From Cognataquiflexum nitidum (GTDB lineage Bacteria > Bacteroidota > Bacteroidia > Cytophagales > Cyclobacteriaceae): a DNA stretch of 64,000 nucleotides. This document shows, one piece after another, positions 10,036-19,324 of this stretch. Both the position numbers and the translations under genes were made by a program. Location: NCBI RefSeq assembly GCF_022538055.1, contig NZ_JAKZAM010000007.1, positions 107,657 through 171,656 on the forward strand, in the 5' to 3' direction. The notes under the pieces were generated by a model. That model saw only the letters and a list, made by a program, of their open reading frames with translations, was not told where the DNA came from and did not search any database. Within the stretch, counting starts at the first letter, position 1; the number at the start of each line of letters is the position of its first letter.

Positions 10036-10695
10036 TTATTTTCCTGCAGCCTTTGCGTGGTCGGCAAGGAAAGTTGCCAATCCCGAGTCTGTAAGTGGGT
10101 GGTTTAACAATCCCAAAATAACTTTCAAAGGACATGTCACCACATCTGCACCGAGTTCGGCACATTTGATCAAGTGCATGGTATGTCTCACGGATGCCGC
10201 CAAAACCTGAGTGGCATAACCATAATTTTCATAAATATTGACAATCTGATCGATCAGCTCTAAGCCATCGTAAGAGATGTCATCCAATCTTCCGATAAAT
10301 GGTGAAACGTAGGTTGCGCCGGCTTTTGCGGCAAGAAGTGCCTGGCCTGCTGAAAAAATCAAAGTACAGTTGGTTCGGATGCCTTCATTTGAAAAATACT
10401 TGATGGCTTTGATACCGTCTTTGATCATGGGGATTTTTACGACTATTTTGTCATCGATTTTTGCAAGTTCCTTGCCTTCCCTGATCATTCCTTCAAAATC
10501 CGTGGCAATGACTTCGGCGCTTACATTATCGTCCACGATGTCGCAGATGGCTTTGTAATGGGCACGGACTCTTTCTTCCCCGCTGATTCCCTCTTTTGCC
10601 ATCAAGGATGGATTGGTAGTGACGCCGTCCAATACGCCAAGATCGTAGGCTTCCTTGATATCATTCAGGTTGGCGGTATCAATAAAGAATTTCAT
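10036..10695 (-). CDS. fsa: Fructose-6-phosphate aldolase / TalC-type transaldolase
   Basis: A short class-I aldolase-fold enzyme acting on fructose 6-phosphate, either as aldolase or as transaldolase of the pentose phosphate pathway. The 219 residues match the small decameric TalC/FSA subfamily in length and in the motifs [13 protein letters not shown] (residues 4-16), GVTTNPSL (24-31) and the Schiff-base Lys87 in VVKIP. Sequence alone does not separate transaldolase from aldolase activity. A candidate -7 element TAACTTTG lies 36 bp upstream of the ATG. Monocistronic, with its own terminator hairpin. Confidence 0.93.
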   Translation of the reverse strand: MKFFIDTANLNDIKEAYDLGVLDGVTTNPSLMAKEGISGEERVRAHYKAICDIVDDNVSAEVIATDFEGMIREGKELAKIDDKIVVKIPMIKDGIKAIKYFSNEGIRTNCTLIFSAGQALLAAKAGATYVSPFIGRLDDISYDGLELIDQIVNIYENYGYATQVLAASVRHTMHLIKCAELGADVVTCPLKVILGLLNHPLTDSGLATFLADHAKAAGK

Positions 10696-10730
10696 ATGTT
10701 GTTTGTTTATGTTGATTGTACAAAGTTAAT

Positions 10731-10738
10731 TGATAAAT
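10731..10738 (-). promoter_or_regulatory. Candidate promoter -7 element of fsa
   Basis: TAACTTTG on the minus strand fits the Bacteroidetes -7 consensus TAnnTTTG, 36 bp before the start codon. No good -33 TTTG is seen at the proper distance, so support is partial. Confidence 0.35.
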
Positions 10739-10825
10739 CAGGAAATGGAAGGGGAAAAAGAATGTAAAATGATGAATGGGTAATTGAAATGTCGTGTATT
10801 CCAGAATTAAAAAATGGAAAAAAAA

Positions 10826-10909
10826 GAAGCGGCATCGCACCGCTACGACTGCTTACCCTTGCTCCCTTCCGGACCTGGGGGATTCAGCAGGAGCTGGTCG
10901 TGCCGCTAG
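10826..10909 (-). ncRNA. ffs: Bacterial small SRP RNA (4.5S-like)
   Basis: The RNA scaffold of the signal recognition particle, which binds Ffh and guides nascent membrane proteins. On the minus strand the hallmark domain-IV loop is intact: CAGGTCCGGAAGGGAGCA (about 10879-10862), flanked by pairing arms. The ends close with AGCGGCA (10907-10901) against TGCCGCT (10834-10828), followed by a T-run acting as terminator. A near-perfect Bacteroidetes promoter ends just upstream and places the start at about 10908. The ends are accurate only to a few bases. Confidence 0.93.
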
Positions 10910-10913
10910 GACG

Positions 10914-10944
10914 CAAATGTAAGGCAAAAATCTCCGGTTTCAAA
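10914..10944 (-). promoter_or_regulatory. Promoter of the SRP RNA gene
   Basis: Minus strand TTTG (10944-10941), exactly 19 nt, then TACATTTG (10921-10914): a full match to the Bacteroidetes housekeeping consensus TTTG-N19-TAnnTTTG. The start predicted a few bases downstream coincides with the 5' end of the folded SRP RNA, which independently supports both calls. Confidence 0.75.
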
Positions 10945-11051
10945 CAGTTGAAATAAAAACAAAACCATTTATTCTTAAGTCTCTCAAAATCAGCGATAAA
11001 TTTCGTGGCAAAGTTTTTGCAATATTTTAACTTGAAAAAACAATAAAAAAT

Positions 11052-11333
11052 ATGAAGCAATTACTGATTTTGATCCTTTCTATTGTCTTGTTGGGTTCGT
11101 GCAGTGTTTTCGGACCCAATCCGGAATATTACCAGGGAATGACTGAAAAGAAATTTTTGAGGCAGAACGAGGCTGCTGTGATAAGCCACCTTGACGGAAA
11201 TCAAAAAACTTACAGGGTCATTAGAGATGAAAAATTTTATGTTCTTGCCACTTTTGAAGACGGGAATCTTATCAAGCTGGAAGAAAGAGAATACACTCCG
11301 GTAATCATAGAGGATAAAATCGGAAACAATTAA
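11052..11333 (+). CDS. Small lipoprotein of unknown function
   Basis: A 93-residue predicted lipoprotein: signal peptide MKQLLILILSIVLLGSC with the lipobox Cys at residue 17, then a compact ~76-residue mature part (FGPNPEYYQGMTEKKFLRQN...). The mature segment has alternating beta-like strands (KTYRVIRDEKFYVLATFEDG) and resembles small BamE/SmpA-type folds only in length and pattern, which is not enough to assign it. It stands alone, 450 bp before the polysaccharide cluster, and is followed by a hairpin. Confidence 0.8.
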   Translation: MKQLLILILSIVLLGSCSVFGPNPEYYQGMTEKKFLRQNEAAVISHLDGNQKTYRVIRDEKFYVLATFEDGNLIKLEEREYTPVIIEDKIGNN

Positions 11334-11371
11334 ATCAAAATTGAATAAAACCCTTTAAAAAGTGTTTTTTT

Positions 11372-11413
11372 GGAATCATTTTTAAACTCTAAGTAAGAAT
11401 TTAGAGTGATTCC
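11372..11413 (+). terminator. Nested hairpin after the small lipoprotein gene
   Basis: GGAATCA (11372-11378) pairs with TGATTCC (11407-11413), and inside it CTCTAA pairs with TTTAGAG, giving a 42-nt two-part hairpin followed by a T-rich stretch. Position suggests a terminator, although the loop and bulge are larger than usual. Confidence 0.5.
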
Positions 11414-11440
11414 TTATTTCTTTCATGATTGTCCGCAATG

Positions 11441-11596
11441 GCACCACCGGCCGAATTTTATTTTGATTTACACCTCGACTTCGCTCGGTGCCTGATGGTT
11501 TTGTTTTTAGGGGAAGGGAGGAAAATGCAGCGTAGCCGCATTTTCCTCCCTTCCCAATCATCATTCATTATCCGGTGGCGGTGCGAAGTCGAGGTC
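11441..11596. repeat. Hairpin element A, upstream of the polysaccharide cluster
   Basis: A 45-nt hairpin at 11511-11555 with an 18-bp perfect outer stem (left arm GGGAAGGGAGGAAAATGC) and tip GCAGC-GTA-GCCGC. It is flanked by a 13-bp perfect inverted repeat ACCTCGACTTCGC (11472-11484) / GCGAAGTCGAGGT (11583-11595) and by CCACCGG (11443) / CCGGTGG (11572). It is one of three variants in the window (see 15256 and 28985). The rest of the 450-bp intergenic region (11334-11783) shows no gene. Confidence 0.8.
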
Positions 11597-11783
11597 ATTT
11601 TGTCAAATAGAGACCGTCAAAAAATGCTGATATACATAATTTCTTTTCTAAAAAAAGAACAAACTATCCTGATTCTTTGCTTTTTTTCGTAATTAGCCCA
11701 CTAACTACAGGTCAAATTCCCGGGAGCATGTAAACCTGTTCTAGAGTTAAATTATTTGGTTAAGTTTACGCATTAAGTTGCCT

Positions 11784-12626
11784 ATGAATATCTCTTATTA
11801 TCAAGCTATGAGAAAGTTTGTTTGGAGTCCTTTGGTAGTGGTTTTCATCCTTGCTTTTGCTTCCTGTGTACCTAATGAGAAAATTATGTACTATCAAAAC
11901 CTAGAAGGAAACACAGTAATTCAGGATGGGGAATTGATCAGCTATGAATTGCCGGAGTACAGGCTGCAGTTCAATGATATAATCGACATTCAGATTCAGA
12001 CTGTAGAGCAGATTCTTGAAGAAGGCCTTACTTCCAAAATCCAAGCTGAAGCCAACAACGCTGTTTTTGGTCAGATAGCCCAAACTGGGGGAGATATCTA
12101 TTACATGACCGGATATACGATCGATAAAAACGGCTATATCAGAATGCCTCTACTAGGAGAGATTCAGGTCAACGACAAGACGCTTGACGAGGTAAGGATT
12201 ATTATAGAGGATGCGTTGAAAAAATATGTCACCTCAGAGATTTTTGTACGGGTCAAACTGGGCGGTATCAGATTTTCTATCCTTGGGGAATTCCGTAGAC
12301 CGGGAAAGTATGTTGTTCTGCAGGATAGATTGACTATTTTTGAAGCAATAGCCCAAGCCGGGGACATGACTATTGTAGCCAAAAGGGATCAGATTATTCT
12401 TGTCAGACAATATCCCGATGGAACCAAGTTGCACCGAATCAACCTCAATGACAGGCAGATCATTCAGACTCCTTTTTATTTCATTCAGCCCAATGATCAG
12501 ATCTATGCTGAACCCATGAAAGCAAGGGAAATAGGTACTGGAGAAAACACAGCACAGACTGTCGCTTTGATTCTTTCTTCAGTCACAGCCGTCGCTTTGG
12601 TTTTGAATCTTATCCTACAAAATTGA
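11784..12626 (+). CDS. wza: Polysaccharide export outer-membrane lipoprotein (Wza-like)
   Basis: Forms or contributes to the outer-membrane channel through which the polymer made by the Wzx/Wzy system leaves the cell. From ATG at 11784 there are 280 residues: a signal peptide with lipobox FASC, the export domain (YRLQFNDIIDIQIQ), an SLBB-type segment (FSILGEFRRPGKYVVLQDR) and a C-terminal hydrophobic helix (VALILSSVTAVALVLNLIL). The last feature is common in Bacteroidota Wza homologues. ATG at 11808 (MRKFVWSPL) is an equally plausible start; TTG at 11778 is less so. Its stop shares one base with the next start (TGATG). Confidence 0.93.
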   Translation: MNISYYQAMRKFVWSPLVVVFILAFASCVPNEKIMYYQNLEGNTVIQDGELISYELPEYRLQFNDIIDIQIQTVEQILEEGLTSKIQAEANNAVFGQIAQTGGDIYYMTGYTIDKNGYIRMPLLGEIQVNDKTLDEVRIIIEDALKKYVTSEIFVRVKLGGIRFSILGEFRRPGKYVVLQDRLTIFEAIAQAGDMTIVAKRDQIILVRQYPDGTKLHRINLNDRQIIQTPFYFIQPNDQIYAEPMKAREIGTGENTAQTVALILSSVTAVALVLNLILQN

Positions 12627-15055
12627 TGAGTACTAATACCTCTTACCCATTTATACCCGATCCTTTTCTGCCTCCCCAAGAGGACGATATTGAATTGAAG
12701 GTCATTTTGTTTAATTACCTCAAATATTGGCCATTTATAGCCTTTTGTACTTTGGTCTGTGTGTTGGCTGCATTTCTTTTCAATAAATATGCAACACCGG
12801 TCTATTTGGTCCAATCCTCGGTGATTGTCACAGAAGAACCTCAGGCCTTGGGTTCCGAAATCTTTGATGCAGTGGGCATGATGCCCATCAAAAATAACGT
12901 CGAAAACGAAATTGGAATTCTCAAATCTTATACCCTTGCAGAAGAAGCAATTAGGGAAATAGGATTGGATGTTTTCTATTTTTCCGATGATTTATTGACA
13001 AGCACACAGGTACATGCCGATGTACCCGTAGATGTGGTGGTAGATTGGACCCACTTTCAGTTGGTCAAGGGAAAATTTTTGATAGAAGTTTTGGATGACC
13101 ATACTTTCAGTATTGATCCGGAAGGAGATGAATATGAGCTATTTAATCCCTCTGATCCTTTTTATAAGAAAGAAATCAAAGAGGTTCCTGATCTAAAACC
13201 CTCCTATGTTTTTGGAGAAAATATTGAATCAGAATTTCTGAAAATCAAAATTGAAAACAGGAATGCCAAGCCCGGTGATAAAATTATCTTTCAGTTGGTG
13301 GATACCCCTTCCTTGGCACTTTTTCTTAAGGACAAGGTAACAGTCACACCGATCAACAAACAAGCCTCGATCCTAAATATCTCATTTGAAACGCCCGTTA
13401 GGAGGATGGGAGAGGAATACCTCAACAAGTTGATGGAAGTATACCTTCAAAGAGAACTCGACGAAAAAAACAAGGCAGCGGAGAATACCATCAGGTTTAT
13501 TGAAGACCAACTGAGCGGTATCACTGATTCTTTGACATTTTTTGAAGGAAGTCTGGAAAAGTACAGGTCAGAAAATAAGATTTTCAATCTAAGTGAAGAA
13601 GGTTCCCAGATTTTTCAAAGGTTGCAGGAATTTGAAAAAGACAGATCAAAGGCCGAAATCAATCTAAAATATTATCAAACCCTTCAAAATTATATCAATA
13701 GAGATGATATTGAAGAGATAGTTGCGCCATCGATTATTGGGAACACCGATCCTCTCCTACAGTCTTTGGTGGTGGGAATTAGTGAGCTTCAGGCCGAAAA
13801 AATGAGACTTTCCAATAATTTTTCAGAGGAGGCTCCCCCAATGAGGGAAATCAATGCCAAAATAAGGAATACAAAAAAGGCACTTCAGGAGAATATTGCA
13901 TCCTCTATCCGGAATTCCAACACCTACCTGCAAGAAGTCAATTCACAGATAAAAAGAGTGGAAAGAGAAATCAATTCACTACCTGAAACAGAAAGAAGGC
14001 TATTGGGAATTCAAAGGAAATTCACTGTAAATGAAAACATTTATGTGTATTTGCTTCAAAAGAGGGCAGAATCAGAAATCACCAGGGCATCGAATATGCC
14101 TAAGAATGCCATTCTTGACTTTGCACGGGCGGGACAGATCCCCGTTTTTCCAAAGAAAATCATCAATCTGATCATCGGTCTGGCAATTGGCCTGATATTT
14201 TCCATTGGATACATTTCAATCCGTGATTTTCTCAACACCAAAATTGAAGATCCTAAAGAGCTTGAAAAGCAAATCAATACCCCATTGATAGGCATGATAG
14301 GTAGGAATCAAAGCAATGATCCCAAGCCGGTCCTTCACAATCCTAGGTCTTCGGTTACAGAATCCTTCAGAAACATCAGGGCAGATATGTCCTATCTCAG
14401 CCCCAATAAAGAACAGCTTACAATCTTATTTACATCAAGTATTTCGGGTGAAGGGAAAACTTTCGCCTCTGTCAATATGGCCTCGGTCTATTCTCTTTTG
14501 GGAAAAAAAACATTATTGATTGGCTTAGATTTACGAAAACCCAAAATTGCCGAAGAATTTGGCCTTGTCAATGACCAAGGCATGAGTACCTGTCTGAGCA
14601 AGAATATGCCTTGGAGAGAAGTCGTCAAGAAAACCAAATTCGAAAACCTAGATATCATCCTCTCAGGTCCCATTCCACCTAATCCTGCTGAACTCCTGCT
14701 TCAAAACAAATTCTCAAAAATTATGGCCGAAATAAAGGAGGAATATGAAGTGATTGTGTTGGATTGCCCTCCTGCAGGCTTGGTTTCCGAAACCAAAGAA
14801 CTTTTCAAACATTCCGATGTGAATTTCTTTATTTTCAGACAGGGATTTTCCAATAAGAGTAACATTCAAATATTGAATAACTTGATCGAAAAAGGAGGAG
14901 TATCCAAAATATACGCCATCCTCAATGATGTACATATTGACAAAGGTTATGGGTTTGGTTACGGGTATGGCTACGGGTATGGATATTCAAGTCACTACGG
15001 TTATCATGACGAAGTACAACTGCCTTGGTGGAAACGGGCAATGAAAAGGGGATAG
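12626..15055 (+). CDS. wzc: Polysaccharide co-polymerase / tyrosine autokinase (Wzc-like)
   Basis: An inner-membrane BY-kinase that controls polymer length and export by cycles of tyrosine phosphorylation. The 809-residue protein has a Wzz domain with a first membrane helix (about residues 30-50), a long periplasmic coiled-coil region with the C-terminal part near PVFPKK and a second membrane helix (about 515-535). The kinase has Walker A ISGEGKTF (about 604-611), Walker A' LLIGLDLRKP (about 629-638) and Walker B VIVLDCPP (about 708-715). The C-terminal tail (from about 773) is a run of Gly-Tyr repeats with ten or so tyrosines, the expected autophosphorylation cluster. Kinase and co-polymerase are fused, as in Gram-negatives. 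No partner phosphatase gene is seen. Confidence 0.96.
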   Translation: MSTNTSYPFIPDPFLPPQEDDIELKVILFNYLKYWPFIAFCTLVCVLAAFLFNKYATPVYLVQSSVIVTEEPQALGSEIFDAVGMMPIKNNVENEIGILKSYTLAEEAIREIGLDVFYFSDDLLTSTQVHADVPVDVVVDWTHFQLVKGKFLIEVLDDHTFSIDPEGDEYELFNPSDPFYKKEIKEVPDLKPSYVFGENIESEFLKIKIENRNAKPGDKIIFQLVDTPSLALFLKDKVTVTPINKQASILNISFETPVRRMGEEYLNKLMEVYLQRELDEKNKAAENTIRFIEDQLSGITDSLTFFEGSLEKYRSENKIFNLSEEGSQIFQRLQEFEKDRSKAEINLKYYQTLQNYINRDDIEEIVAPSIIGNTDPLLQSLVVGISELQAEKMRLSNNFSEEAPPMREINAKIRNTKKALQENIASSIRNSNTYLQEVNSQIKRVEREINSLPETERRLLGIQRKFTVNENIYVYLLQKRAESEITRASNMPKNAILDFARAGQIPVFPKKIINLIIGLAIGLIFSIGYISIRDFLNTKIEDPKELEKQINTPLIGMIGRNQSNDPKPVLHNPRSSVTESFRNIRADMSYLSPNKEQLTILFTSSISGEGKTFASVNMASVYSLLGKKTLLIGLDLRKPKIAEEFGLVNDQGMSTCLSKNMPWREVVKKTKFENLDIILSGPIPPNPAELLLQNKFSKIMAEIKEEYEVIVLDCPPAGLVSETKELFKHSDVNFFIFRQGFSNKSNIQILNNLIEKGGVSKIYAILNDVHIDKGYGFGYGYGYGYGYSSHYGYHDEVQLPWWKRAMKRG

Positions 15056-15061
15056 AAGGGG

Positions 15062-15090
15062 GGAAGTTGGGAAGAATGGAAGTTGGGAAG
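15062..15090. repeat. Purine-rich direct repeat after wzc
   Basis: GGAAGTTGGGAAG occurs twice, separated by AAT (15062-15074 and 15078-15090), inside a purine-rich stretch. A pyrimidine-rich tract of similar flavour on the opposite strand lies at about 28867-28930, after the last gene of the cluster. Confidence 0.6.
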
Positions 15091-15255
15091 TGGAAAATTG
15101 AATGATGAATTCTGAATGGGGTCAAACTAATCCAAATTGAAAATCACATTGGGTTACTCCTTGTTATGAGCCCCTAACATTTTAAAATGGTCAGAAAAGA
15201 AATGACTTTGAGGTTATTCTAAATAGGCCTCGTCCACGATAGCGATCGGCCACCT

Positions 15256-15360
15256 GGGTTGTTTAGTAAAAAGGATGAGGAGGGAAAAGCAGCGCAGCCG
15301 CTTTTCCCTCCTCATCCTCAAAAACCCAATATCCCCGTTCCCTGAGCTTGGCGAAGGGAG
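15256..15360. repeat. Hairpin element B, inside the polysaccharide cluster
   Basis: A 45-nt hairpin at 15273-15317 with an 18-bp perfect outer stem (left arm GGATGAGGAGGGAAAAGC) and tip GCAGC-GCA-GCCGC. GGGTT (15256) and AACCC (15323) flank it, and a right-hand motif GAGCTTGGCGAAGG follows at about 15344-15357. It occupies the middle of the 624-bp gap (15056-15679) between wzc and the aminotransferase gene; nothing else recognisable is in that gap. Confidence 0.8.
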
Positions 15361-15679
15361 AGTTAATAATTTTGGTCATTGGTACCATTTAACATTTTGC
15401 AAATATTCAGAAAGGGTATTGACATGTTGGAATATTGAGGATCAATAGGAGTGTGGCTTTAGCCCATTCACAAATAAATGCCGGGCAAAAAACCGGATTT
15501 AGCTAAAATAATATGATTGGTTTTAGTAAGATGGGTATGGTTTGGCTAAAGCTGGGTTAGAGCTTAGAGGTTTTCCTTTCCTTCAAGCTAAAGTATCAAG
15601 AAATTGACCTTATTCCCGATAGTTACTGTGACCCAGGTGGCGAAGCTGTGTCAAGACCGATGCAAAGCCAAATGAACAA

Positions 15680-16807
15680 ATGAAAAAAATCCAAATGGTG
15701 GACTTGAAGTCCCAATATGAAAAAATAAAAGATGAAATCGATGCTGCCATGCAGGAAGTCATTGATCAGGCTGCTTTTATCAATGGACCCCATGTCAGGT
15801 TGTTTGCTGATGATTTGAAGGCATACCTCAATTGTAAATATGTGATCCCTTGTGGAAATGGCACAGATGGCCTGCAGGTAGCCATGATGGCTTTGGATTT
15901 TAAGCCCGGAGATGAGGTCATTGTTCCGGCTTTTACCTACATCGCGGCAGTGGAGGTAATTGCTTTGCTGGGTTTAAAACCGGTCTTTGTAGATGTGGAC
16001 GCAGCTACCTTTCAGATCGATACCTCAAAAATTGAATCCAAAATAACCGACAAGACAGTAGCAATCGTTCCTGTCCATCTTTTTGGCCAATGTTCTGAAA
16101 TGGAAGCTATTTTAAAAATGGCTCAAAATCACGGACTAAAAGTGATAGAAGATGCAGCCCAATCCATCGGTTCTGTCTACAGATTTTCTGATGGCACTTT
16201 GGCACAATCAGGGACAATGGGAGATATAGGTGTTACTTCATTTTTTCCATCCAAAAACCTTGGTTGCTTTGGAGACGGGGGCGCAATGTTTACCAATGAC
16301 CATGACCTGGCAGAAAAAATGAGGATGATCTCCACTCATGGACAAAAAAAGAAATACCACCACCATTCCATTGGTGTCAATTCCCGCTTGGATACCGTTC
16401 AGGCTGCATTGTTGCGGGTGAAGCTCAGGTATCTGAATCAATATCAAAATGCAAGAAATAAAGTTGCGGAAGCCTATGACAAAGCCTTTGAGGCCAATTC
16501 CCATATTTCTATTCCAAAAAGAATTCTCCAATCTACCCATGTTTTTCATCAATATACCATCAAATTGAAAGATGTAAACAGAGAGGAATTCTCAAAACAT
16601 CTGGCTTCTTTCGGTATTCCTACTATGATATATTATCCGGTTCCTACTCACCTTCAGTTGGCATACCAAAATTACGGTTATAGGGAGGGTGATTTTCCTA
16701 TTTCCGAAAAACTCTGTAAGGAAGTCATCTCGCTTCCCATGCACACAGAAATGGAGTCCGAGCAATTAGATTTGATCATTGATTCTATCAATAGTTATTT
16801 CATATGA
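15680..16807 (+). CDS. wlbC: DegT/DnrJ/EryC1/StrS aminotransferase, WlbC/WbpE-like
   Basis: A PLP-dependent sugar aminotransferase, predicted to aminate C3 of UDP-2-acetamido-3-keto-uronic acid using glutamate. The 375-residue protein starts [16 protein letters not shown], has the [11 protein letters not shown] cofactor-phosphate segment, the DAAQSIG Asp region and the PLP lysine K192 in FFPSKNLG. Substrate inference comes from the next two genes, which match the other two enzymes of the Wlb/Wbp pathway, with ATGA overlaps joining all three. The start at 15680 is preferred over an out-of-frame ATG 8 bp upstream. Confidence 0.93.
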   Translation: MKKIQMVDLKSQYEKIKDEIDAAMQEVIDQAAFINGPHVRLFADDLKAYLNCKYVIPCGNGTDGLQVAMMALDFKPGDEVIVPAFTYIAAVEVIALLGLKPVFVDVDAATFQIDTSKIESKITDKTVAIVPVHLFGQCSEMEAILKMAQNHGLKVIEDAAQSIGSVYRFSDGTLAQSGTMGDIGVTSFFPSKNLGCFGDGGAMFTNDHDLAEKMRMISTHGQKKKYHHHSIGVNSRLDTVQAALLRVKLRYLNQYQNARNKVAEAYDKAFEANSHISIPKRILQSTHVFHQYTIKLKDVNREEFSKHLASFGIPTMIYYPVPTHLQLAYQNYGYREGDFPISEKLCKEVISLPMHTEMESEQLDLIIDSINSYFI

Positions 16808-17388
16808 AATCATATTTTGCACATGAATCGGCCTATATCGATCAGGGCTGTGAAATAGGGGAGGGGACCAAAATCTGGCATTTTTCCCATATTATGGCTA
16901 ATTGCAAAATCGGTAAGCACTGCAATATCGGCCAAAATGTGGTGGTTTCGCCCGAAGTCATTTTAGGAAATAATGTCAAGGTTCAAAATAATGTTTCTAT
17001 ATACACAGGCGTGACCTGCGGAGATGATGTGTTCCTTGGTCCTTCCGTGGTTTTTACCAATGTCATCAATCCGCGTTCTGCCATCAACAGAAAAAATGAA
17101 TATTTGGCCACCAAAGTTGGAAAAGGTGCTAGCATCGGTGCCAATGCGACCATTGTTTGTGGTAATATAATAGGGGCTTATTCATTTATCGGTGCCGGGG
17201 CAGTGGTGACCAAGGATGTTCCTGATTACGCTTTGGTCATCGGTAACCCTGCCCGTCAAAAAGGATGGATGTCTGAATTTGGTCACAAGCTTGAATTTGA
17301 CAAAGAAGGAAAAGCCCAATGTCCCGAAAGCGAGGAGATTTATATTTTAGCACAGGGGATAGTACAAAAATCTGAAGTCCTTAAATGA
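16804..17388 (+). CDS. wlbB: Hexapeptide-repeat N-acetyltransferase, WlbB/WbpD-like
   Basis: Predicted to acetylate the 3-amino group of UDP-GlcNAc3NA to give the 2,3-diacetamido uronic acid nucleotide. The 194 residues form a left-handed beta-helix: repeats such as [25 protein letters not shown] and [15 protein letters not shown], with C-terminal cap [14 protein letters not shown]. The GNPAR/GWMSEFG end and the short N-terminus are typical of the WbpD/WlbB group. It overlaps both neighbours by 4 bp, so the three enzymes are translationally coupled. Confidence 0.93.
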   Translation: MKSYFAHESAYIDQGCEIGEGTKIWHFSHIMANCKIGKHCNIGQNVVVSPEVILGNNVKVQNNVSIYTGVTCGDDVFLGPSVVFTNVINPRSAINRKNEYLATKVGKGASIGANATIVCGNIIGAYSFIGAGAVVTKDVPDYALVIGNPARQKGWMSEFGHKLEFDKEGKAQCPESEEIYILAQGIVQKSEVLK

Positions 17389-18347
17389 AGAATTTGGCAT
17401 TGATAGGGGCTGCGGGATATATTGCCCCTAAGCATATGAAGGCAGTCAAAGAAACAGGCAACCAAATGGTGGCTGCTTTTGATAAGTTTGATTCAGTGGG
17501 AGTGATGGATAGTTTTTTTCCAAAAGCAGCCTTTTTTACCGAATTTGAGAGGTTTGATAGGTATCTGGAAAAACTTAAAAGAAACGATCAAAAGGTAGAC
17601 TTCGTCAGTGTCTGTTCTCCAAATTACCTCCATGATTCCCATATCAGGTTTGGTTTGAGGCACGGTGCAGATGTAATCTGCGAAAAACCTCTAGTGCTCA
17701 ATCCATGGAATATGGATGGACTTGAAATGGTAGAAAAGGAAACCGGTTCTAGGGTTTTCAACATCCTCCAACTACGTCTTCACCCCGCGATTTTGGCACT
17801 TAGGCAAAAAGTGATGTCCGAACCTGCTCATAAAGTCCATGATATTGACCTCACCTATATTTCCTCCCGAGGCAATTGGTATTATACTTCTTGGAAAGGG
17901 GATGAAAGCAAATCAGGAGGCATCGCAACCAATATCGGGATACATTTTTTCGACATGTTGGTTTGGATTTTTGGGAAGGTCAAAAACAATGTCGTTCACC
18001 TTCAAACCCACGACAGGGCATCAGGATATCTTGAGTTGGAAAGGGCAAGGGTCAGGTGGTTTTTGAGCATCAATCAGGATACCCTGCCTGAGTCCGTATT
18101 GGCACAAGGAAAAACCATCTACCGTTCCATGACCTTAGAAGGGCATGAAATCGAATTCAGCGAAGGGTTTGTGGATTTACATACCCAAAGTTATTCGGGG
18201 ATATTGGAAGGAAAAGGCTTTGGATTGGAAGAAGCAAGAAGTTCGGTAGAACTCGTCCATGACATCAGGCAGCAAAAAGGTATTGGATTGATAGGGGACT
18301 ACCATCCATTTTCCAAGAAGCCATTGACAGACCATCCATTTCTTTGA
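17385..18347 (+). CDS. wlbA: Gfo/Idh/MocA oxidoreductase, WlbA/WbpB-like
   Basis: Predicted UDP-N-acetylglucosaminuronate 3-dehydrogenase, the first committed step toward diacetamido uronic acids. The 320-residue protein starts [20 protein letters not shown], a signature I know from WlbA/WbpB, with the Rossmann glycines GAAGYI. It also has the catalytic-domain motifs VCSPNYLH and CEKPLV (the Lys is catalytic in this family) and the NILQLRLHP stretch. It is the third gene of the coupled trio. The preceding C6 dehydrogenase (WbpA type) is not in the window and must come from elsewhere. Confidence 0.95.
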   Translation: MKNLALIGAAGYIAPKHMKAVKETGNQMVAAFDKFDSVGVMDSFFPKAAFFTEFERFDRYLEKLKRNDQKVDFVSVCSPNYLHDSHIRFGLRHGADVICEKPLVLNPWNMDGLEMVEKETGSRVFNILQLRLHPAILALRQKVMSEPAHKVHDIDLTYISSRGNWYYTSWKGDESKSGGIATNIGIHFFDMLVWIFGKVKNNVVHLQTHDRASGYLELERARVRWFLSINQDTLPESVLAQGKTIYRSMTLEGHEIEFSEGFVDLHTQSYSGILEGKGFGLEEARSSVELVHDIRQQKGIGLIGDYHPFSKKPLTDHPFL

Positions 18348-18645
18348 AAGATCAATAAAATTTTTGACCACACAGAGAAAGGATGAAGGAGGAAGGTAGA
18401 GGGATGAAGGATTGTAAAAGGTGAGAGGTAAGAAGAAAAATAGCCGCTGTTAACTTGATGAAAAAAAGCCACGTAGTGTCCGCCCGGCTGAAGCGATTCG
18501 GATGTGGTCTAATCTTGGTAGAAAAGGAAAGGAAAAGCAATCCGGTTTTTGGCCGAAATTATCCCAAGTCAAAAATTCGCCTTGCGCCAAAAGCATTGAA
18601 ATTCAATTCTTCAATTTAGACACTAAATTAACCCCTTGAATTAAA
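18348..18645. other. Intergenic gap with a possible fragment of the palindromic repeat family
   Basis: No gene seen in about 300 bp. It opens with a purine-rich tract, and at 18536-18562 it contains GGTTTTTGGCCGAAAT preceded by GCAATCC, closely matching the reverse complement of the repeat module found six times after 61.9 kb (for example near 62298-62325). Short enough that chance similarity is not fully excluded. Confidence 0.5.
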
Positions 18646-19290
18646 ATGACCCAACAAAATAAAATCTTCATCATCGGTTATTCAGGCCACGCTTATGTGG
18701 TTTTGGACAGTATCCTGGAGCAGGGCCTTCATGTAGGGGGTTATTTTGCAAAAGATTATAATGTAGAGGATCCTTACAACCTGGAGTTTTTTGGCGATGA
18801 AAGGGCTGATGATGTGAGTCATGTGCTAGATGGAAATTTGATATTTCCCTGCATCGGTGACAATGCCATCCGGGCAAAAGTTGTCAGCTTTATCAAGAGC
18901 AAAAATTTCAATCAATTGTCGGTTTTAGATAAAACTGCCTTGGTTTCTTCAAAAGCCACAATTGGCCTGTCCACTTTTGTCGGTAAAAATGCCGTTATCA
19001 ATTCTCTTGCAAAGATTGGAGAGGGAGTCATCATCAATACCGGTGCGGTCATTGAGCATGAATGTATTATTGGGGATTTTTCCCATGTTGCCCCGAATGC
19101 TACCTTGGCGGGAAATGTCAGCCTAGGCAGCAAGGTTTTTTTTGGAGTGGGGGCTGTGGCCAAGCAGGGAATCAGCATCGGTGACAACAGCATCGTTGGG
19201 GCCGGTTCGGTGGTCATTTCTGACATTCCTGCCAACGAAGTCTGGGTAGGAAATCCGGCGAGGAAGATTAAAACAAATTTTTTTCAATAA
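18646..19290 (+). CDS. NeuD/PglD-type sugar O- or N-acetyltransferase
   Basis: A 214-residue acetyltransferase of the NeuD/PglD family, which acetylates sugar nucleotides or sialic acids from acetyl-CoA. It has the N-terminal Rossmann-like domain (IFIIGYSGHAYVVLDSI, residues about 7-23) that binds the sugar nucleotide. A left-handed beta-helix follows (ATIGLSTFVGKNAVINS, GEGVIINTGAVIEHE with the catalytic His region HECIIGDFSHVAPNA, and the GNPARKIK end). It starts about 300 bp after the wlbABC trio. The exact acceptor in this pathway is unknown. Confidence 0.9.
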   Translation: MTQQNKIFIIGYSGHAYVVLDSILEQGLHVGGYFAKDYNVEDPYNLEFFGDERADDVSHVLDGNLIFPCIGDNAIRAKVVSFIKSKNFNQLSVLDKTALVSSKATIGLSTFVGKNAVINSLAKIGEGVIINTGAVIEHECIIGDFSHVAPNATLAGNVSLGSKVFFGVGAVAKQGISIGDNSIVGAGSVVISDIPANEVWVGNPARKIKTNFFQ

Positions 19291-19324
19291 GTATTATCTT
19301 TTAACCCAATTTTAGATTTAAAAG

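Noticed and set aside
11334..11783. JUMPstart/ops element before the polysaccharide cluster
   Set aside because: The GGCGGTAGCGT core was not found; the gap is occupied by hairpin element A and A+T-rich DNA.
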